A DNA stretch of 64,000 bases from Mesorhizobium sp. WSM3859 (GCF_002295065.1 NZ_NSGG01000016.1:1-64000), one strand, 5' to 3'; shown: positions 53,912 to 63,101, numbered from the stretch's first letter. The notes: generated by a model not told the origin, from the letters alone. Program-made: numbers and translations.

Positions 53912-54627
53912 TCGTTAAGCTAATGACGTGCCGAGTTGAAGCGATAAGATTGCGTTCATTACCTGGCATCAACGGTGAAGATGCTCCCATTTGGCCGAAA
54001 TGCTGGTCAAAAGAGCTTTTCGGTCCATTACATAAGCCGTCGCACGTCCCCCTTCAATAAGGACAATTCGGAACTCAGTTCCTTCGTCGCATCGCGCCTC
54101 TATGCCCTTCATGCGTGTGCCTCGCGAAGATAGCTGAGCGTCCAATCGACCAGACACTGCATTGGAGCCGGTCGTGGGCGCAGCCGGTCGATGCGAGTAT
54201 ATCTGCGAAATCACCGGATCGGCGGTTTTGGGTTCCCAAGTTTACGGCGAGGACAAAAAACGTCACCGCACAGATTGGCGTTCAAAGCGATGCTACCGCG
54301 ATCATCAATGGCGAGTTGGTGCACTCGGCGGGCGCCACCCCAGCTTCCCCAGAAACAGAGTTGCCATTCAGGGGGTCGTTAGGGTCCCGATCTCAAAATA
54401 CGGCTGTTCTCGATCGAAGGGCTCGGCCGGTCTGCTCAATACAAGTGAGGACGAACTTCGGACATTGATCCGAACAGCATTTGCCACGCGCAAGGGCTAT
54501 TGTGCATTGCACAAAATCCGACCCGCGGCTAAACGTCCTCCCGCTGCGGGAATCGGGCTTGGATCCCAGCGGCGAGGCAGCGAGAACCGATGCTTCGTCG
54601 ATATCGCATTCATAGCTGAGGACCTTC
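53912..54627. other. Gene-poor spacer
   Basis: Apart from the small minus-strand ORF listed separately, nothing is recognisable. Frames on the plus strand up to the dioxygenase gene are short and lack family resemblance. Confidence 0.35.
53969..54112 (-). CDS. Small hypothetical ORF (47 aa)
   Basis: This minus frame reads MKGIEARCDEGTEFRIVLIE then GGRATAYVMDRKALLTSISA and ends KWEHLHR. GAGG stands seven bases before the ATG. The amino-acid mix looks protein-like, with alternating hydrophobics, but I do not recognise a family. Confidence 0.35.
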   Translation of the reverse strand: MKGIEARCDEGTEFRIVLIEGGRATAYVMDRKALLTSISAKWEHLHR

Positions 54628-55602
54628 ATGACCCTTTCGAGCCCTGACAAATCCGGCGCCGCCAGTCTCGAGGCTATCGCCCGAAACGGCGGCGTGCTGC
54701 GCCGCATCGCCGTGCGCATTCCCACCTATCTGTCGGACATTCGCGAGAACCCGGCATGGCTGCCGATGTTCGTGCTGGCCCGCACCATGCCGGCCCGCAG
54801 GATGCACTGGCGTGGGGCAAAGCCGGTTCGCGTGTCGCAAAAGGCCCACGACACGATGTTTGCCGGCGTCAATCGCCAGGACGTTGTCGAGGCGCTGCGG
54901 TCGGACGGGCTGTTTTGCGGGCTCGTCCTTCCGACTTTCATCCATGAGGAGATCGCCGCCTTCGCCCGGTGCACGCCTTGTTTCGGCAATTTCGATCGCC
55001 GTCTCGAATTCATGCCTGAGGACCATGCCGAGGCCGAGAAGCGTTTCGGCCGCTCCTTGCTCAGCGGCCACTATTTCGAGCGCATCCTCGACTGCAAGGC
55101 AGCGGTCGCCATCCAGAACGAGCCGCTGCTGCTCGACATCGCCGCGCATTATCTGGGCGCTCAGGCGAAACTGATCACCACACGCGTGTGGTGGAGCTTT
55201 CCCACCGGCCAGGCTTCCGACGCCGACAAGAACCGTGCCTCGCTGGGGAAGTATCATTTCGATCTCGATGACTGGCGGATGCTGAAATTCTTCTTCTATC
55301 TGGCGCCGGTCGACGAGGGCACCGGCCCGCATGTCTATGTCCGGGGCAGCCACAAGCGGCGCATCCTCAAGCATCAACTTACGCTGCTCGTCGGCCATCC
55401 GGCGCATGAGGTTCTCAACGTCTATGGCGATGACAGCCCCGTCACGCTGACCGGCGAAGCCGGCCTCGGCTTTGTCGAGGATCCGTTTGGCTTCCATATG
55501 GGCACCGTGCCTTCGCGCACGCCACGGCTGATGATGGAAGTCGGCTTCGGCGTGTCGCCGCCCTCGCGCCGGCGCTTCCATGGCGAGCCTGTTATTCGCT
55601 GA
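54628..55602 (+). CDS. Phytanoyl-CoA dioxygenase-like Fe(II)/2-oxoglutarate oxygenase
   Basis: The 324-residue product has the PhyH-type iron site: HxD in KYHFDLDDWRMLKFFFYLAP, the downstream GPHVYVRGSHKRR, and a distal histidine in FHMGTVPSRTPRLMMEVGFG with the oxoglutarate-binding arginine. Upstream helices are typical of bacterial members. GAGGA precedes the ATG. It is GC-rich like the neighbouring ubiM gene. No nod box precedes it. Possible substrates include lipids or modified sugars; none can be assigned. Confidence 0.75.
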   Translation: MTLSSPDKSGAASLEAIARNGGVLRRIAVRIPTYLSDIRENPAWLPMFVLARTMPARRMHWRGAKPVRVSQKAHDTMFAGVNRQDVVEALRSDGLFCGLVLPTFIHEEIAAFARCTPCFGNFDRRLEFMPEDHAEAEKRFGRSLLSGHYFERILDCKAAVAIQNEPLLLDIAAHYLGAQAKLITTRVWWSFPTGQASDADKNRASLGKYHFDLDDWRMLKFFFYLAPVDEGTGPHVYVRGSHKRRILKHQLTLLVGHPAHEVLNVYGDDSPVTLTGEAGLGFVEDPFGFHMGTVPSRTPRLMMEVGFGVSPPSRRRFHGEPVIR

Positions 55603-55875
55603 TCTCGCAAAAGTCCTGAAAACAGCCTTCCCCAGATCACACGCCTGGTTCTCCCCTTGGGCTAGCTGGTGCCATGGCGTCGTCATGGGGTCAGCTGGCA
55701 CATGACTGGATCGAGGTCATCCGACGCCGGTTGGGCCTCGACTGACCCAGATCAAGGCCATGTCCCTATCGGCGTGGTTTGATTGGCCAGTTCTTCAGGG
55801 GAAAAACGCATGTGCTGACCGGCAGCCTGGTCGTCGCTCCCATCATCTTGAAAATCCGGACCATACGGCAGGCAA
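55603..55875. other. Spacer before the ubiM leader ORF
   Basis: No gene seen. GACCGGCAGCCTGGTCGTC near 55818 is GC-rich but not a clean hairpin. Confidence 0.3.
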
Positions 55876-56022
55876 ATGACGCTTCACCAGCCAGGAACCG
55901 ACGTGAGAAACGCGCTTGAGGCGACGCGGCGGGCCATGGATCGTAGCGCGCTCGACGCACGACGTGCGGCTCGACGCCAGCAGCGTCTCACGAAGAGAGC
56001 CGACGCGCTGGCTGCCCGTTGA
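55876..56022 (+). CDS. Small basic ORF (48 aa) overlapping ubiM
   Basis: The frame reads MTLHQPGTDVRNALEATRRA then MDRSALDARRAARRQQRLTK and ends RADALAAR. Its TGA overlaps the ATG of the ubiM-like gene (TGATG), and GGCAGG precedes its own start. It is rich in Arg and Ala and predicted helical. It could be a small coupled protein or a leader; no family is recognised. Confidence 0.35.
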   Translation: MTLHQPGTDVRNALEATRRAMDRSALDARRAARRQQRLTKRADALAAR

Positions 56023-57203
56023 TGGCCGGCTGTGACGACAGCTTCGACATCATTGTCGTTGGCGCCGGGCCGGTCGGACTTTCCTTCGCCGCATCGCTTG
56101 CCCACAGCGAGCTCAAACTGGCGGTTGTCGAAGGGCAGTCCCTGGAAAGACTGGCAAGTCCGGCTTTCGACGGTCGTGAGATCGCGCTCACCCACGCCTC
56201 GATTGGCATCCTTCGCGAGCTCGGCGCCTGGGATGTTATCCGCGCTTCGGACAAGTCACCGCTTCAGGGCGCACGCGTCCTCAACGGATCGAGCCCTTTT
56301 GCGCTGTGTTTCGATTCCCCCGGCGGATCCGCGGAACCACTGGGCGTTCTGGTCCCGAATTGCCGGATCCGCGATGCCCTTTTCAAGATCGTCCGCTTGC
56401 AGGGCCATGTCCGCCTGCTGTGCGGCCACTCGGTCGTGCGTGCAACAAACAGCCGCCAGGGAGCAGTTATAACGCTCTCCAATGGCAGGCAGCTGACCGC
56501 TCGGCTTCTCGTTGCCGCCGATTCGCGTTTGTCCGCCACCCGCAATCTCCTCGGCATCGGCGCCGATATCAATCGGCTTGGCAACTCAATGCTGATTTGC
56601 CGGGTGAGGCACGAGCGCCCCCACCATCAGATCGCGATTGAATGGTTCGATCATCATCAGACGATAGCGATGTTGCCCCTCGCGAAAGGCGTGTGGTCGC
56701 TGCTTTTGACTTTGCCCTCAAACGAGGCCGAAGGACTGCTTGCCCTTGATGACGAGTTGTTCCTGATGGAGTTGACGAAGCGCTGTCGAGGGCGCCTCGG
56801 CAAGATGAGCCTGGCAAGCCAACGCCATATCTATCCGTTGGTCACGACCTGGGCGCACAGGTTCCGGGCGCCGAGCGCCGCATTGATCGGCGACGCTGCC
56901 ATCGGCATGCACCCGGTAACCGCGCATGGCTTCAACATCGGCCTCGGCGGCCAGAAGCAGCTCGCCCGTGGTATTCAGACAGCATGGCGCGACCGTCGAG
57001 ACATTGCCGATCCCGACATGCTCCACAGATATGAAAGCCGACTGCGCCTGTCGGCGGCGCCGCTCTACCATGCTACGAATATTCTTGTCGGACTCTACTC
57101 AAGCGAGCATCCGGCGGCACGGCTTGCAAGGCATGTGGGGCTGCGCCTCGGACAACATCTTCCCTTTGTCCGTCATGGCATTGCGGCCATGCTGAGGCGG
57201 TGA
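56022..57203 (+). CDS. ubiM: UbiM-like FAD-dependent ubiquinone-pathway hydroxylase
   Basis: The 393-residue flavoprotein has the FAD loop FDIIVVGAGPVGLSFAASLA, the middle RIRDALFKIV segment, and the second FAD motif IGDAAIGMHPVTAHGFNIGL of UbiH/UbiF/VisC hydroxylases. The overall wording is closest to UbiM, which hydroxylates the benzoquinone ring in ubiquinone synthesis. The gene overlaps a small upstream ORF. Two pieces of it are repeated, one inverted, at about 62095-62283. Its presence in a symbiosis island is unusual and may relate to low-oxygen respiration. Confidence 0.8.
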   Translation: MAGCDDSFDIIVVGAGPVGLSFAASLAHSELKLAVVEGQSLERLASPAFDGREIALTHASIGILRELGAWDVIRASDKSPLQGARVLNGSSPFALCFDSPGGSAEPLGVLVPNCRIRDALFKIVRLQGHVRLLCGHSVVRATNSRQGAVITLSNGRQLTARLLVAADSRLSATRNLLGIGADINRLGNSMLICRVRHERPHHQIAIEWFDHHQTIAMLPLAKGVWSLLLTLPSNEAEGLLALDDELFLMELTKRCRGRLGKMSLASQRHIYPLVTTWAHRFRAPSAALIGDAAIGMHPVTAHGFNIGLGGQKQLARGIQTAWRDRRDIADPDMLHRYESRLRLSAAPLYHATNILVGLYSSEHPAARLARHVGLRLGQHLPFVRHGIAAMLRR

Positions 57204-57589
57204 ACCCCAGTCACAGTGGCATTGTCCGCGCGCCGGCCTAGCAGGCTGGCGAGTGTGGTTCGATGTGAGCGGTCGCGGCTGCGCGGAATCGTCGATCCCC
57301 GTGAAGAGCATGACGCCTTCTTCCCCTTGTATGGGCGACAGCGTGATCTGCTCTTTCAGGCGTCTGTGTTCCTGGTGCGGACGACGAGGTATCTGGGCCG
57401 GTCAATCGGCTTTCGGTGCTGATTATGGCAGGGCCGTCCCTCTACGGAGCGATCGGTCAGGATTGCTGTGTCTTGGAACGAGAGAGGACCGCCGCGATTT
57501 TCGACCCGCAGCGCCCAGCCGGTTCCGTGGTTGCACGCTTGTCGTTCCATGGTCAGCCGCATCCGGCGCAGCCGGCACACGAGGTGAGC
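57204..57589. other. No clear gene; possible upstream remnants of nifA
   Basis: Frames change often and no domain is readable. It probably includes decayed linker sequence of the nifA relic that follows. Confidence 0.3.
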
Positions 57590-57794
57590 GACCGAACGAA
57601 TCGTCAAGAGCGACGATCCGAAGGAGCCCAATTGCTCCACAATGGGTTCGCGGCTGACGGAACGCGACGGGCTGATCGACGCGATGGAAAAGGCCAACAG
57701 GGTCCAGGCTAGGGCGGCTCATATCCTCGGCCTCACGCCGCGGCAAGTCGGCTATGCTCTGGGCCGGTACGGAATTGAGGTGAAGAAATTCTAA
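57590..57794 (+). pseudogene. nifA: nifA C-terminal (Fis-type helix-turn-helix) fragment
   Basis: The frame ends with LTERDGLIDAMEKANRVQAR then AAHILGLTPRQVGYALGRYG and IEVKKF before the stop. This is the DNA-binding C-terminus of NifA, the sigma-54 activator of nitrogen-fixation genes. The central AAA+ domain and GAF domain are gone, so this is a relic. The functional nifA must be elsewhere. Confidence 0.8.
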
Positions 57795-58430
57795 ACGCCT
57801 GAATGATGTCAGGTCGCGAAGTCGCCCCCGGCCATTGTTGAGCCCGCTGCGCCGCCTGAGCGAGGACATGACGGTCCGCAACAACGATCGTACATCCTCA
57901 CGGTAGCGGAGGTGTTTCGGCCGTTTCTCCGGACCGACGATGCGCGCCGTCTTGTACGTCTCCTTCGCGATGTAAGTGGTCACGCCGCAAGCTTAGACAG
58001 CTCAAGGTGGAGTTCGCATAGGAGGTGCGGTGTCGCCTTCACCCTCATCGCTGCCGTGCGACCCTCCATCATTCAGATCGGCAACTGGACCAGCGTGCCG
58101 ACAGGCTGTCGGATGGGAAGGTCGACCTCGTCACCACGGCGATCGCCCGGCAACACGCAGGTCGTCCTCGAGAGGCAGCAATTCAAAGCTGGTCGCGGGC
58201 GCCTCCCGTGCGACACGCTCCACGACCGCTTGAAAAAATACGACCGTCATGAATCGGAAATGCCGATCCTGAAGCGACGCGCCGATTGGGTTGGGTTGAA
58301 TTATCCCAGGGAATGATAGAGAGCTGGATGTGCAGCAGAGCCTCGCGGACCACGGGGCCGAGCCCTTCCGCACGGCGTGCTGGGACAAGTTCACGGCCTC
58401 TCATGATAAATACCTCATCGCGGAAAAAGT
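57795..58430. other. Remnant region, possibly a LysR fragment
   Basis: Near 58080-58210 the plus strand reads RLSDGKVDLVTTAI and, in another frame, SKLVAGAS, which faintly resembles the effector domain of a LysR regulator. The evidence is too weak for a gene call. The rest is unrecognised. Confidence 0.3.
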
Positions 58431-58435
58431 CGCGC

Positions 58436-58463
58436 ACCGGCTTTAGCCGGTGGAGCATTCACA
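58436..58463. repeat. Copy of an IS200/IS605-type end hairpin
   Basis: CACCGGCTTTAGCCGGTG followed by GAGCATTCAC is the same as the hairpin at 60531-60559. It lies 27 bases before the nod box at 58491 and is probably the end of a lost IS200/IS605 element. Confidence 0.6.
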
Positions 58464-58490
58464 TTAAGGCCCTTGAAGCGCACGGTCGAT

Positions 58491-58541
58491 TCATCCACGG
58501 CGTGGATGTGAAGTATTCGAACAATTGATTTTACGACGTTT
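58491..58541 (+). promoter_or_regulatory. nod box upstream of nodH
   Basis: TCATCCACGGCGTGGATG, then TATTCGAACAATTGATTTTA and CGACGTT, fits the NodD-binding consensus with small differences. It should drive nodH, which begins 480 bases downstream beyond a nodA relic. Confidence 0.85.
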
Positions 58542-58828
58542 ATGGAGTGCTGCATAGAAAAATGCGAACCGCGAGAGTCATCTTCGGACATATAAATATG
58601 GCCGTTCATTGCCCTGTTTTCTGAAGTATACGTCTAGCATCAAATGAGGCCATGCTCACTCCAGCCATGTTCTTCGACGTTGCGCAAGCTCCATCGATCT
58701 GGCTGATGCAACCAAGCCCCAAAGGCCGCTTGGAGGCATACCACCGGCAAAGCTCCGTACGCTTCCAGACTGTTTGAGATCGGATCGCGTGACGCGTACC
58801 CCAAGAAACGGCAAGAGGAAGTTATTCC

Positions 58829-59026
58829 ATGCGCTTTCCAAAGTACGCCGGTAGACTATGCTGGGAAATGAGCTGGGGACTTGCAGACTATGTAGAATTC
58901 GCCGATTTCTTTCGAAAAGCCATTTTTATGATGGCGGCTTACATAGAGTTGCTGCGCCGTTTCATCCAGGCTGACATCTTAGGTCAACCCAGCCGAACAA
59001 ACCTTGGAACGGAAACACTTGCATGA
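58829..59026 (+). pseudogene. nodA: Truncated nodA relic
   Basis: The 65-codon frame reads MRFPKYAGRLCWEMSWGLAD then YVEFADFFRKAIF and AAYIELLRRFIQ. These align in order with the intact NodA at 63196 (QWRLCWENELRLSDHLELSE, FFRKTYEP, AAHLGVLRRYIK), with an internal deletion of about 40 codons and a lost C-terminus. It is a decayed nodA copy that stayed between the nod box and nodH. Confidence 0.8.
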
Positions 59027-59805
59027 CCCATCCAATGCCTTCACCTAGCCCATTTGTGATCCTTGCGATGCCGAGGGCGGGTACGCATTACTTGGAAGAA
59101 CTGCTGAACGAGCATCCGAGCGTACTGAGCAATGGTGAGTTGCTCAACCCCTATGATACTAACTGGCTCGATAAGGACCGCTTGCTAGGCAGCGATCGCG
59201 AGCTCCTCGAGCTTGCCTACTTGCGTTATCCCAACGCAACCAACAAGAAGGTTACGCGCGTTGGTTGCAAGATCAACGAACCTCAGTTTCGCGAGCGTCC
59301 GGGCTTTTTTGCTGAGCTCGCTCGTTGGCCATGCCTGAAGGTCATCCTTCTAGTACGCAGAAACACATTGGAATCGCTGCGATCGCTGACACAGGCGAGG
59401 CAAACCCGCCAATGGCTTAAGTACACTTCGGGCAACGACGCGAATCCATGCGTCAAACTGACAGTCGCCTGCTGCGAGGCTTATTTCAAGACCGCCGATG
59501 AATTCCACAATCTCGTCGCGCGCTCCTTCGCGTCCACCGACTTGCATGTGGTCGAGTACGAGAGCCTCCTTGGCGAACCCTCTGCGTGCTTGGCAACAAT
59601 TTGGGGTTTCCTAGGGATTCCAGCGGTTCGGCTCTCTGGTGCCACTATCCTTAAGCGGCAGGAAGCGCGCCCCCTGGACCAAACGATAGAGAATTTCGGA
59701 GATTTGCGGCGTCACTTCGCAGGCGGACCTTACGCGCGATTCTTTGAGGTTGGTGACCGTCTGAATGGTCGGCACAGCGGAAAGCGACAGCCTGCCCTTC
59801 CTTAG
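59023..59805 (+). CDS. nodH: Nod-factor sulfotransferase NodH
   Basis: The 260-residue enzyme begins MTHPMPSPSPFVILAMPRAG and continues THYLEELLNEHPSVLSNGEL, with PAPS-binding residues in the AMPRAGTHYLEELL loop; KINEPQFRERPGFFAELARW and VRRNTLESLRSLTQARQTRQ match NodH closely. It moves sulfate from PAPS to the reducing-end sugar of the lipochitooligosaccharide. It needs nodPQ, which are not in the window. It overlaps the nodA relic's stop and is controlled by the nod box at 58491. Confidence 0.92.
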   Translation: MTHPMPSPSPFVILAMPRAGTHYLEELLNEHPSVLSNGELLNPYDTNWLDKDRLLGSDRELLELAYLRYPNATNKKVTRVGCKINEPQFRERPGFFAELARWPCLKVILLVRRNTLESLRSLTQARQTRQWLKYTSGNDANPCVKLTVACCEAYFKTADEFHNLVARSFASTDLHVVEYESLLGEPSACLATIWGFLGIPAVRLSGATILKRQEARPLDQTIENFGDLRRHFAGGPYARFFEVGDRLNGRHSGKRQPALP

Positions 59806-60179
59806 GCTCCGGGATACCGATGTCGACGAGCTCGCTCGCCCTTCCGACAACTGCGCAGCGCTGAATTCAGGGCGAAAAAGCGGCTCGACGAGGAAGGGCA
59901 AGCATGGGCATCCAAACCTAGAGACCGACACACCCGCAAGGCACCGGCACCACCATCACCGCTTCCCGCAATTGGCACGTCCATGTTCATACGGCAATGG
60001 CGTAAGACATTCCAGGCCGAGCGAAACGAAAAGCTTGTAGAAACCGCAGGTAGGCAAGATTCCGCCGGCGAGAGCCAGCGCGCCGGAATGGCAATAAGGG
60101 CTCGAATGGCCTCCTGTGCTCGCAACACCGGGAAGCAGCACGAACATGCGCATGGGTATAGCGATACCGGGAGTTGCTG
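59806..60179. other. No gene recognised
   Basis: The region between nodH and the IS200-like relic has short overlapping frames only. No terminator is obvious after nodH. Confidence 0.35.
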
Positions 60180-60189
60180 CGTGAGACGG

Positions 60190-60470
60190 CGCGAGCGCAC
60201 GAAATGGTCATTCACGCCGGATCGACGTGCCATGCTTGTGTCGGTCCCGCCGAACCTGTCGGTATCGCGTGCGGTGCGCACCTGAAGCGACGCAGTTCAC
60301 ACAAGCTGCTGAGCGAGTTCGGGATATTGCGCAAACGCTACTAGGACCAGCATCTGTGGGCGAGGGGTTATTGGGTTGCCACAAGCGGCAATGTGACCGA
60401 CGAAATGTGGGTGGGGTACATCAAGAACCAGACACCGCCCGAGCCTGACAACAATTTCAACGTGACGTGA
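60190..60470 (+). pseudogene. IS200/IS605-family TnpA (Y1 transposase) relic
   Basis: Pieces MLVSVPPNLSVSRAV, then HLKRRSSHKLLSEFGILRKR, a TAG in place of the usual Trp codon, then QHLWARGYWVATSGNVTDEM and GYIKNQTPPEPDNNFNV follow the C-terminal half of IS200-type transposases. A frameshift and a nonsense codon inactivate it. The N-terminal HUH motif is not readable. Confidence 0.75.
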
Positions 60471-60530
60471 GTTCGCGCCCTGTCCGCCGGATGGCGGACC
60501 GATCCGGCTTTAAGCCGTAACCTGAAGCCA

Positions 60531-60559
60531 CCGGCTTTAGCCGGTGGAGCATTCACACC
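60531..60559. repeat. IS200/IS605 right-end hairpin
   Basis: CCACCGGCTTTAGCCGGTGG is a perfect hairpin with 8-bp arms, followed by AGCATTCAC. It lies 60 bases after the TnpA relic, where the subterminal hairpin of these elements is expected, and is copied at 58436. Confidence 0.7.
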
Positions 60560-60764
60560 CGATGCTCAGAAGGTAGCCGGAAAACTCCCTCAACGCGCGG
60601 CATGGGCTTCCCGGGCAGCAGTGCAGAAAATGACATAGACGGGCGACAATGTCGGACATGCGACGTACCTGTTTAGGCTATCTGCTTGTTCCAGAATGAC
60701 CTTTTATTCGGAACGGCACATGCTTGGTTGTCCGCGAGTCATCACCGAGCGAGTCTGGACACCC

Positions 60765-61937
60765 ATGCCTTTGCCGATCCTTGCGCTTGCCATTGCGTCC
60801 TTCTGCATAGGCACCACCGAATTCGTCATCATGGGACTGCTGCCGGAGGTGGCCGCCGACCTCGGCGTTTCAATTCCATCGGCCGGCCTGCTCGTCACCG
60901 GCTACGCGCTGGGCGTTGTCATCGGCGCACCGATCGTCGCCGCGGCGACGGCCCGCCTGCCGCGCAAGCCGGTGCTTGTGGGCCTCGCTACGCTTTTTGT
61001 CATCGGCAATCTGTTCTGCGCGCTTGCGCCCAATTACTGGCTGCTGATGGCGGCGCGCGTCTTCACCGCTTTCGGCCATGGCGCCTTCTTCGGCATCGGC
61101 TCGGTCGTCGCCGCGAGCCTTGTGCCGCGCAACAAAAGGGCAAGCGCGATCGCGCTGATGTTCGCCGGGCTGACGCTCTCCAACATCCTCGGCGTCCCCT
61201 CCGGCACCGCGCTCGGCGAAGCCTTCGGCTGGCGCGCCACCTTCCTTGCCGTCGTCGGCATCGGGCTGGTCTCGGTCGCGGCCATCGCCCGGCTGGTGCC
61301 TTCGGATGTCGCCGAGCCGAGCGGTGGCGGCCTGCTCGCTGAATTGCGCGTGCTCGGCAAGCTGCAGGTGTGGTTGGCGATGCTGATCGCCTCGCTTGCC
61401 TCGGCCAGCCTGTTCGCGGTTTTCACATACATCAAGCCTTATCTCACCGACGTCTCCGGCCTGTCGACGGCGACCGTCACCTGGGTGCTGCTCTTGTTCG
61501 GCGCCGGCATGACGATAGGCAACCTCATCGGCGGCAGGCTGGCCGAAAGGAGGCTGATGCCGACGGTAATCGGCACGCTGCTCGCCATGGCCTTGATGTT
61601 CGTCGTCTTCGCCAAATTCGGTGCGATAGCGATGGTTGCTATCGCCATCGTCTTCCTATGGGGTATGCTGATCTTCATCGTCGTGCCGCCGCTGCAGATC
61701 CGCGTCGTCGAGGCGGCTGCCGAGTGCCCGAACCTTGCCGCCACGCTCATCCAGAGCGCCTTCAATGTCGGCAATGCCGGCGGCGCTTGGATCGGTGGCC
61801 TCGCTATCTCCTGGGGCGTGTCCTACGCCCAGTTGCCGCTGGTAGGTGCGGCGCTGGCGCTGCTAGCCGTCGCCGCCGCTGTGCTGCTGCAGTCAGTCGA
61901 CCGCCGTACTGTCCTGCAGACGCGGCCGGCGGAATAG
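60765..61937 (+). CDS. MFS exporter (DHA1-type, NepI/AraJ-like)
   Basis: The 390-residue membrane protein has twelve predicted spans. It starts MPLPILALAIASFCIGTTEF with VIMGLLPEVAADLGVSIPSA, has GARxxxR-like residues in the 2-3 loop (ATARLPRKPVLVGL) and the antiporter motif C area near GHGAFFGIGSVVAASLVPRN. Members pump out drugs, sugars or nucleosides. ATG 60765 matches the family start; the frame runs up to 60696. Its high GC and codon use differ from the nod genes around it, pointing to a chromosomal origin. IS256 and ubiM fragments follow at once. Confidence 0.85.
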   Translation: MPLPILALAIASFCIGTTEFVIMGLLPEVAADLGVSIPSAGLLVTGYALGVVIGAPIVAAATARLPRKPVLVGLATLFVIGNLFCALAPNYWLLMAARVFTAFGHGAFFGIGSVVAASLVPRNKRASAIALMFAGLTLSNILGVPSGTALGEAFGWRATFLAVVGIGLVSVAAIARLVPSDVAEPSGGGLLAELRVLGKLQVWLAMLIASLASASLFAVFTYIKPYLTDVSGLSTATVTWVLLLFGAGMTIGNLIGGRLAERRLMPTVIGTLLAMALMFVVFAKFGAIAMVAIAIVFLWGMLIFIVVPPLQIRVVEAAAECPNLAATLIQSAFNVGNAGGAWIGGLAISWGVSYAQLPLVGAALALLAVAAAVLLQSVDRRTVLQTRPAE

Positions 61938-61972
61938 CCGCTCATGGTAGGCTGAATACGAAGGGTAAGGCG

Positions 61973-62095
61973 ATGCGACAACATTCCGAGATGCGCGAGA
62001 TCAAGCGGCGCACCGAGGTCGTCGGAAATTTCCCGAACGACGATGCGATCGTGCGCCTGGTCGGCGCAATCCTGCTCGAACAGAACGACCAGCGC
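61973..62095 (+). pseudogene. IS256-family transposase C-terminal fragment
   Basis: The frame reads MRQHSEMREIKRRTEVVGNF then PNDDAIVRLVGAILLEQNDQ, the C-terminus of IS256 transposases (usually followed by EWAVQRARYMTLE). It then breaks into an inverted ubiM fragment. Confidence 0.75.
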
Positions 62096-62283
62096 TTCGT
62101 CAACTCCATCAGGAACAACTCGTCATCAAGGGCAAGCAGTTCTTCGGCCTCGTTTGAGGGCAAAGTCAAAAGCAGCGACGACACGCCTTTCGCGAGGGGC
62201 AACATCGCTATCGTCTGATGTCGCCGGGTGAGGCACGAGCGCCCCCACCATCAGATCGCGATTGAATGGTTCGATCATCAGCC
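62095..62283. repeat. Rearranged duplicate of ubiM pieces
   Basis: On the minus strand 62095-62217 reads MLPLAKGVSSLLLTLPSNEA and LLALDDELFLMELTKRW, the same as UbiM codons near 56670-56785. On the plus strand 62222-62280 repeats 56603-56662 (GTGAGGCACGAGCGCCCCCA and onward) almost exactly. The two pieces are adjacent in the gene but inverted relative to each other here. Confidence 0.85.
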
Positions 62284-62409
62284 AGGGAAGCGCGCCACTG
62301 TCGCATTTCTAACTTGTTGTGCCCCGCCCTTTGAAAGGCCGTGGCGACATTTCTACTTTGCTGAAGGCGCGACAAGGCTGCAACCACCTTTATCAATCAA
62401 ATGCAGCTA

Positions 62410-63010
62410 CTACGGTTGATTTGATGATGATTCCTCCATCCGAGCTTCGGCGCATCTGACGGCCCGTGGCGGCGCGAAAGACGGTCAGTAGTTGCAGCGC
62501 CGGCGGCACGCGCGACCGATGGTTCTCGAGACTTCTCGACCATGCCGGGTTTTCCGAACGGCGCTCCCAGACACCACGCGCTGCGACCATCGGAAGCCAA
62601 TCTCGTGAAAAGACAGGTCGGCTGCTCCGGGCCGATATGATGAAAGACGCCAGCGATGGGACGGCGGACACGGGCGTTGAAGCCCTCCACCGAATTGACG
62701 TGGACGGCGTCGCGAACATCCTCACCACTGGAAAGCTTCAGTGTCACGTGCTTGGCAAAGCTCTCACCAACGGCCATGAATGCTTTCCACTCGTCGCTCA
62801 TCAATTGAGCTCTCTATTCGATCCAGAGCTGCGTCGCGAAGCGTAGGTCAACGGTCGCCGCGTTTGCTGACGCCTAACAGTCGGGTCCATCCTCCACTTG
62901 ATCGCCGCTTCGGCACGAGGCGCAGACACGCCGCCGGCGGCCGCTCTTGAGGCAGGTTGTGTCACCGACAGCCGCCATCGGTGCCGTCGCATTATGGGCC
63001 CTCGAGCACG
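62410..63010 (-). pseudogene. IS1595-family (ISXO2-like) transposase relic
   Basis: The minus frame reads MSDEWKAFMAVGESFAKHVT then VHVNSVEGFNARVRRPIAGV and FHHI, the C-terminal DDxxN/EK-type core of ISXO2 transposases. A later frame gives VPPALQLLTVFRAATGRQMR. The 5' part near 62850-62990 retains VCASCRS-like residues of the zinc ribbon but is scrambled. The element is dead and lies just before the nodA nod box. Confidence 0.65.
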
Positions 63011-63052
63011 ACCAGAAAAGGTTCAGATCAGCGCTTTTGAAACATGGGCTTA

Positions 63053-63101
63053 GCATCCATAGCGTGGATGCTCGCGATCTAAACAATCAATTTTACCAAT
63101 C
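63053..63101 (+). promoter_or_regulatory. nod box upstream of nodA
   Basis: GCATCCATAGCGTGGATG, then CGATCTAAACAATCAATTTT and ACCAATCT, match the NodD consensus at nearly every conserved base. It lies 95 bases before the nodA start, the normal distance. Confidence 0.95.

Noticed and set aside
54610..55701. 363-codon minus-strand open frame opposite the PhyH-like gene
   Set aside because: The plus-strand frame has the iron-binding motifs and ribosome-binding site; the minus frame has neither.
58080..58260. Possible nodD or LysR fragment
   Set aside because: Only short, frame-switching resemblances such as RLSDGKVDLVTTA are visible; too weak to name a gene.
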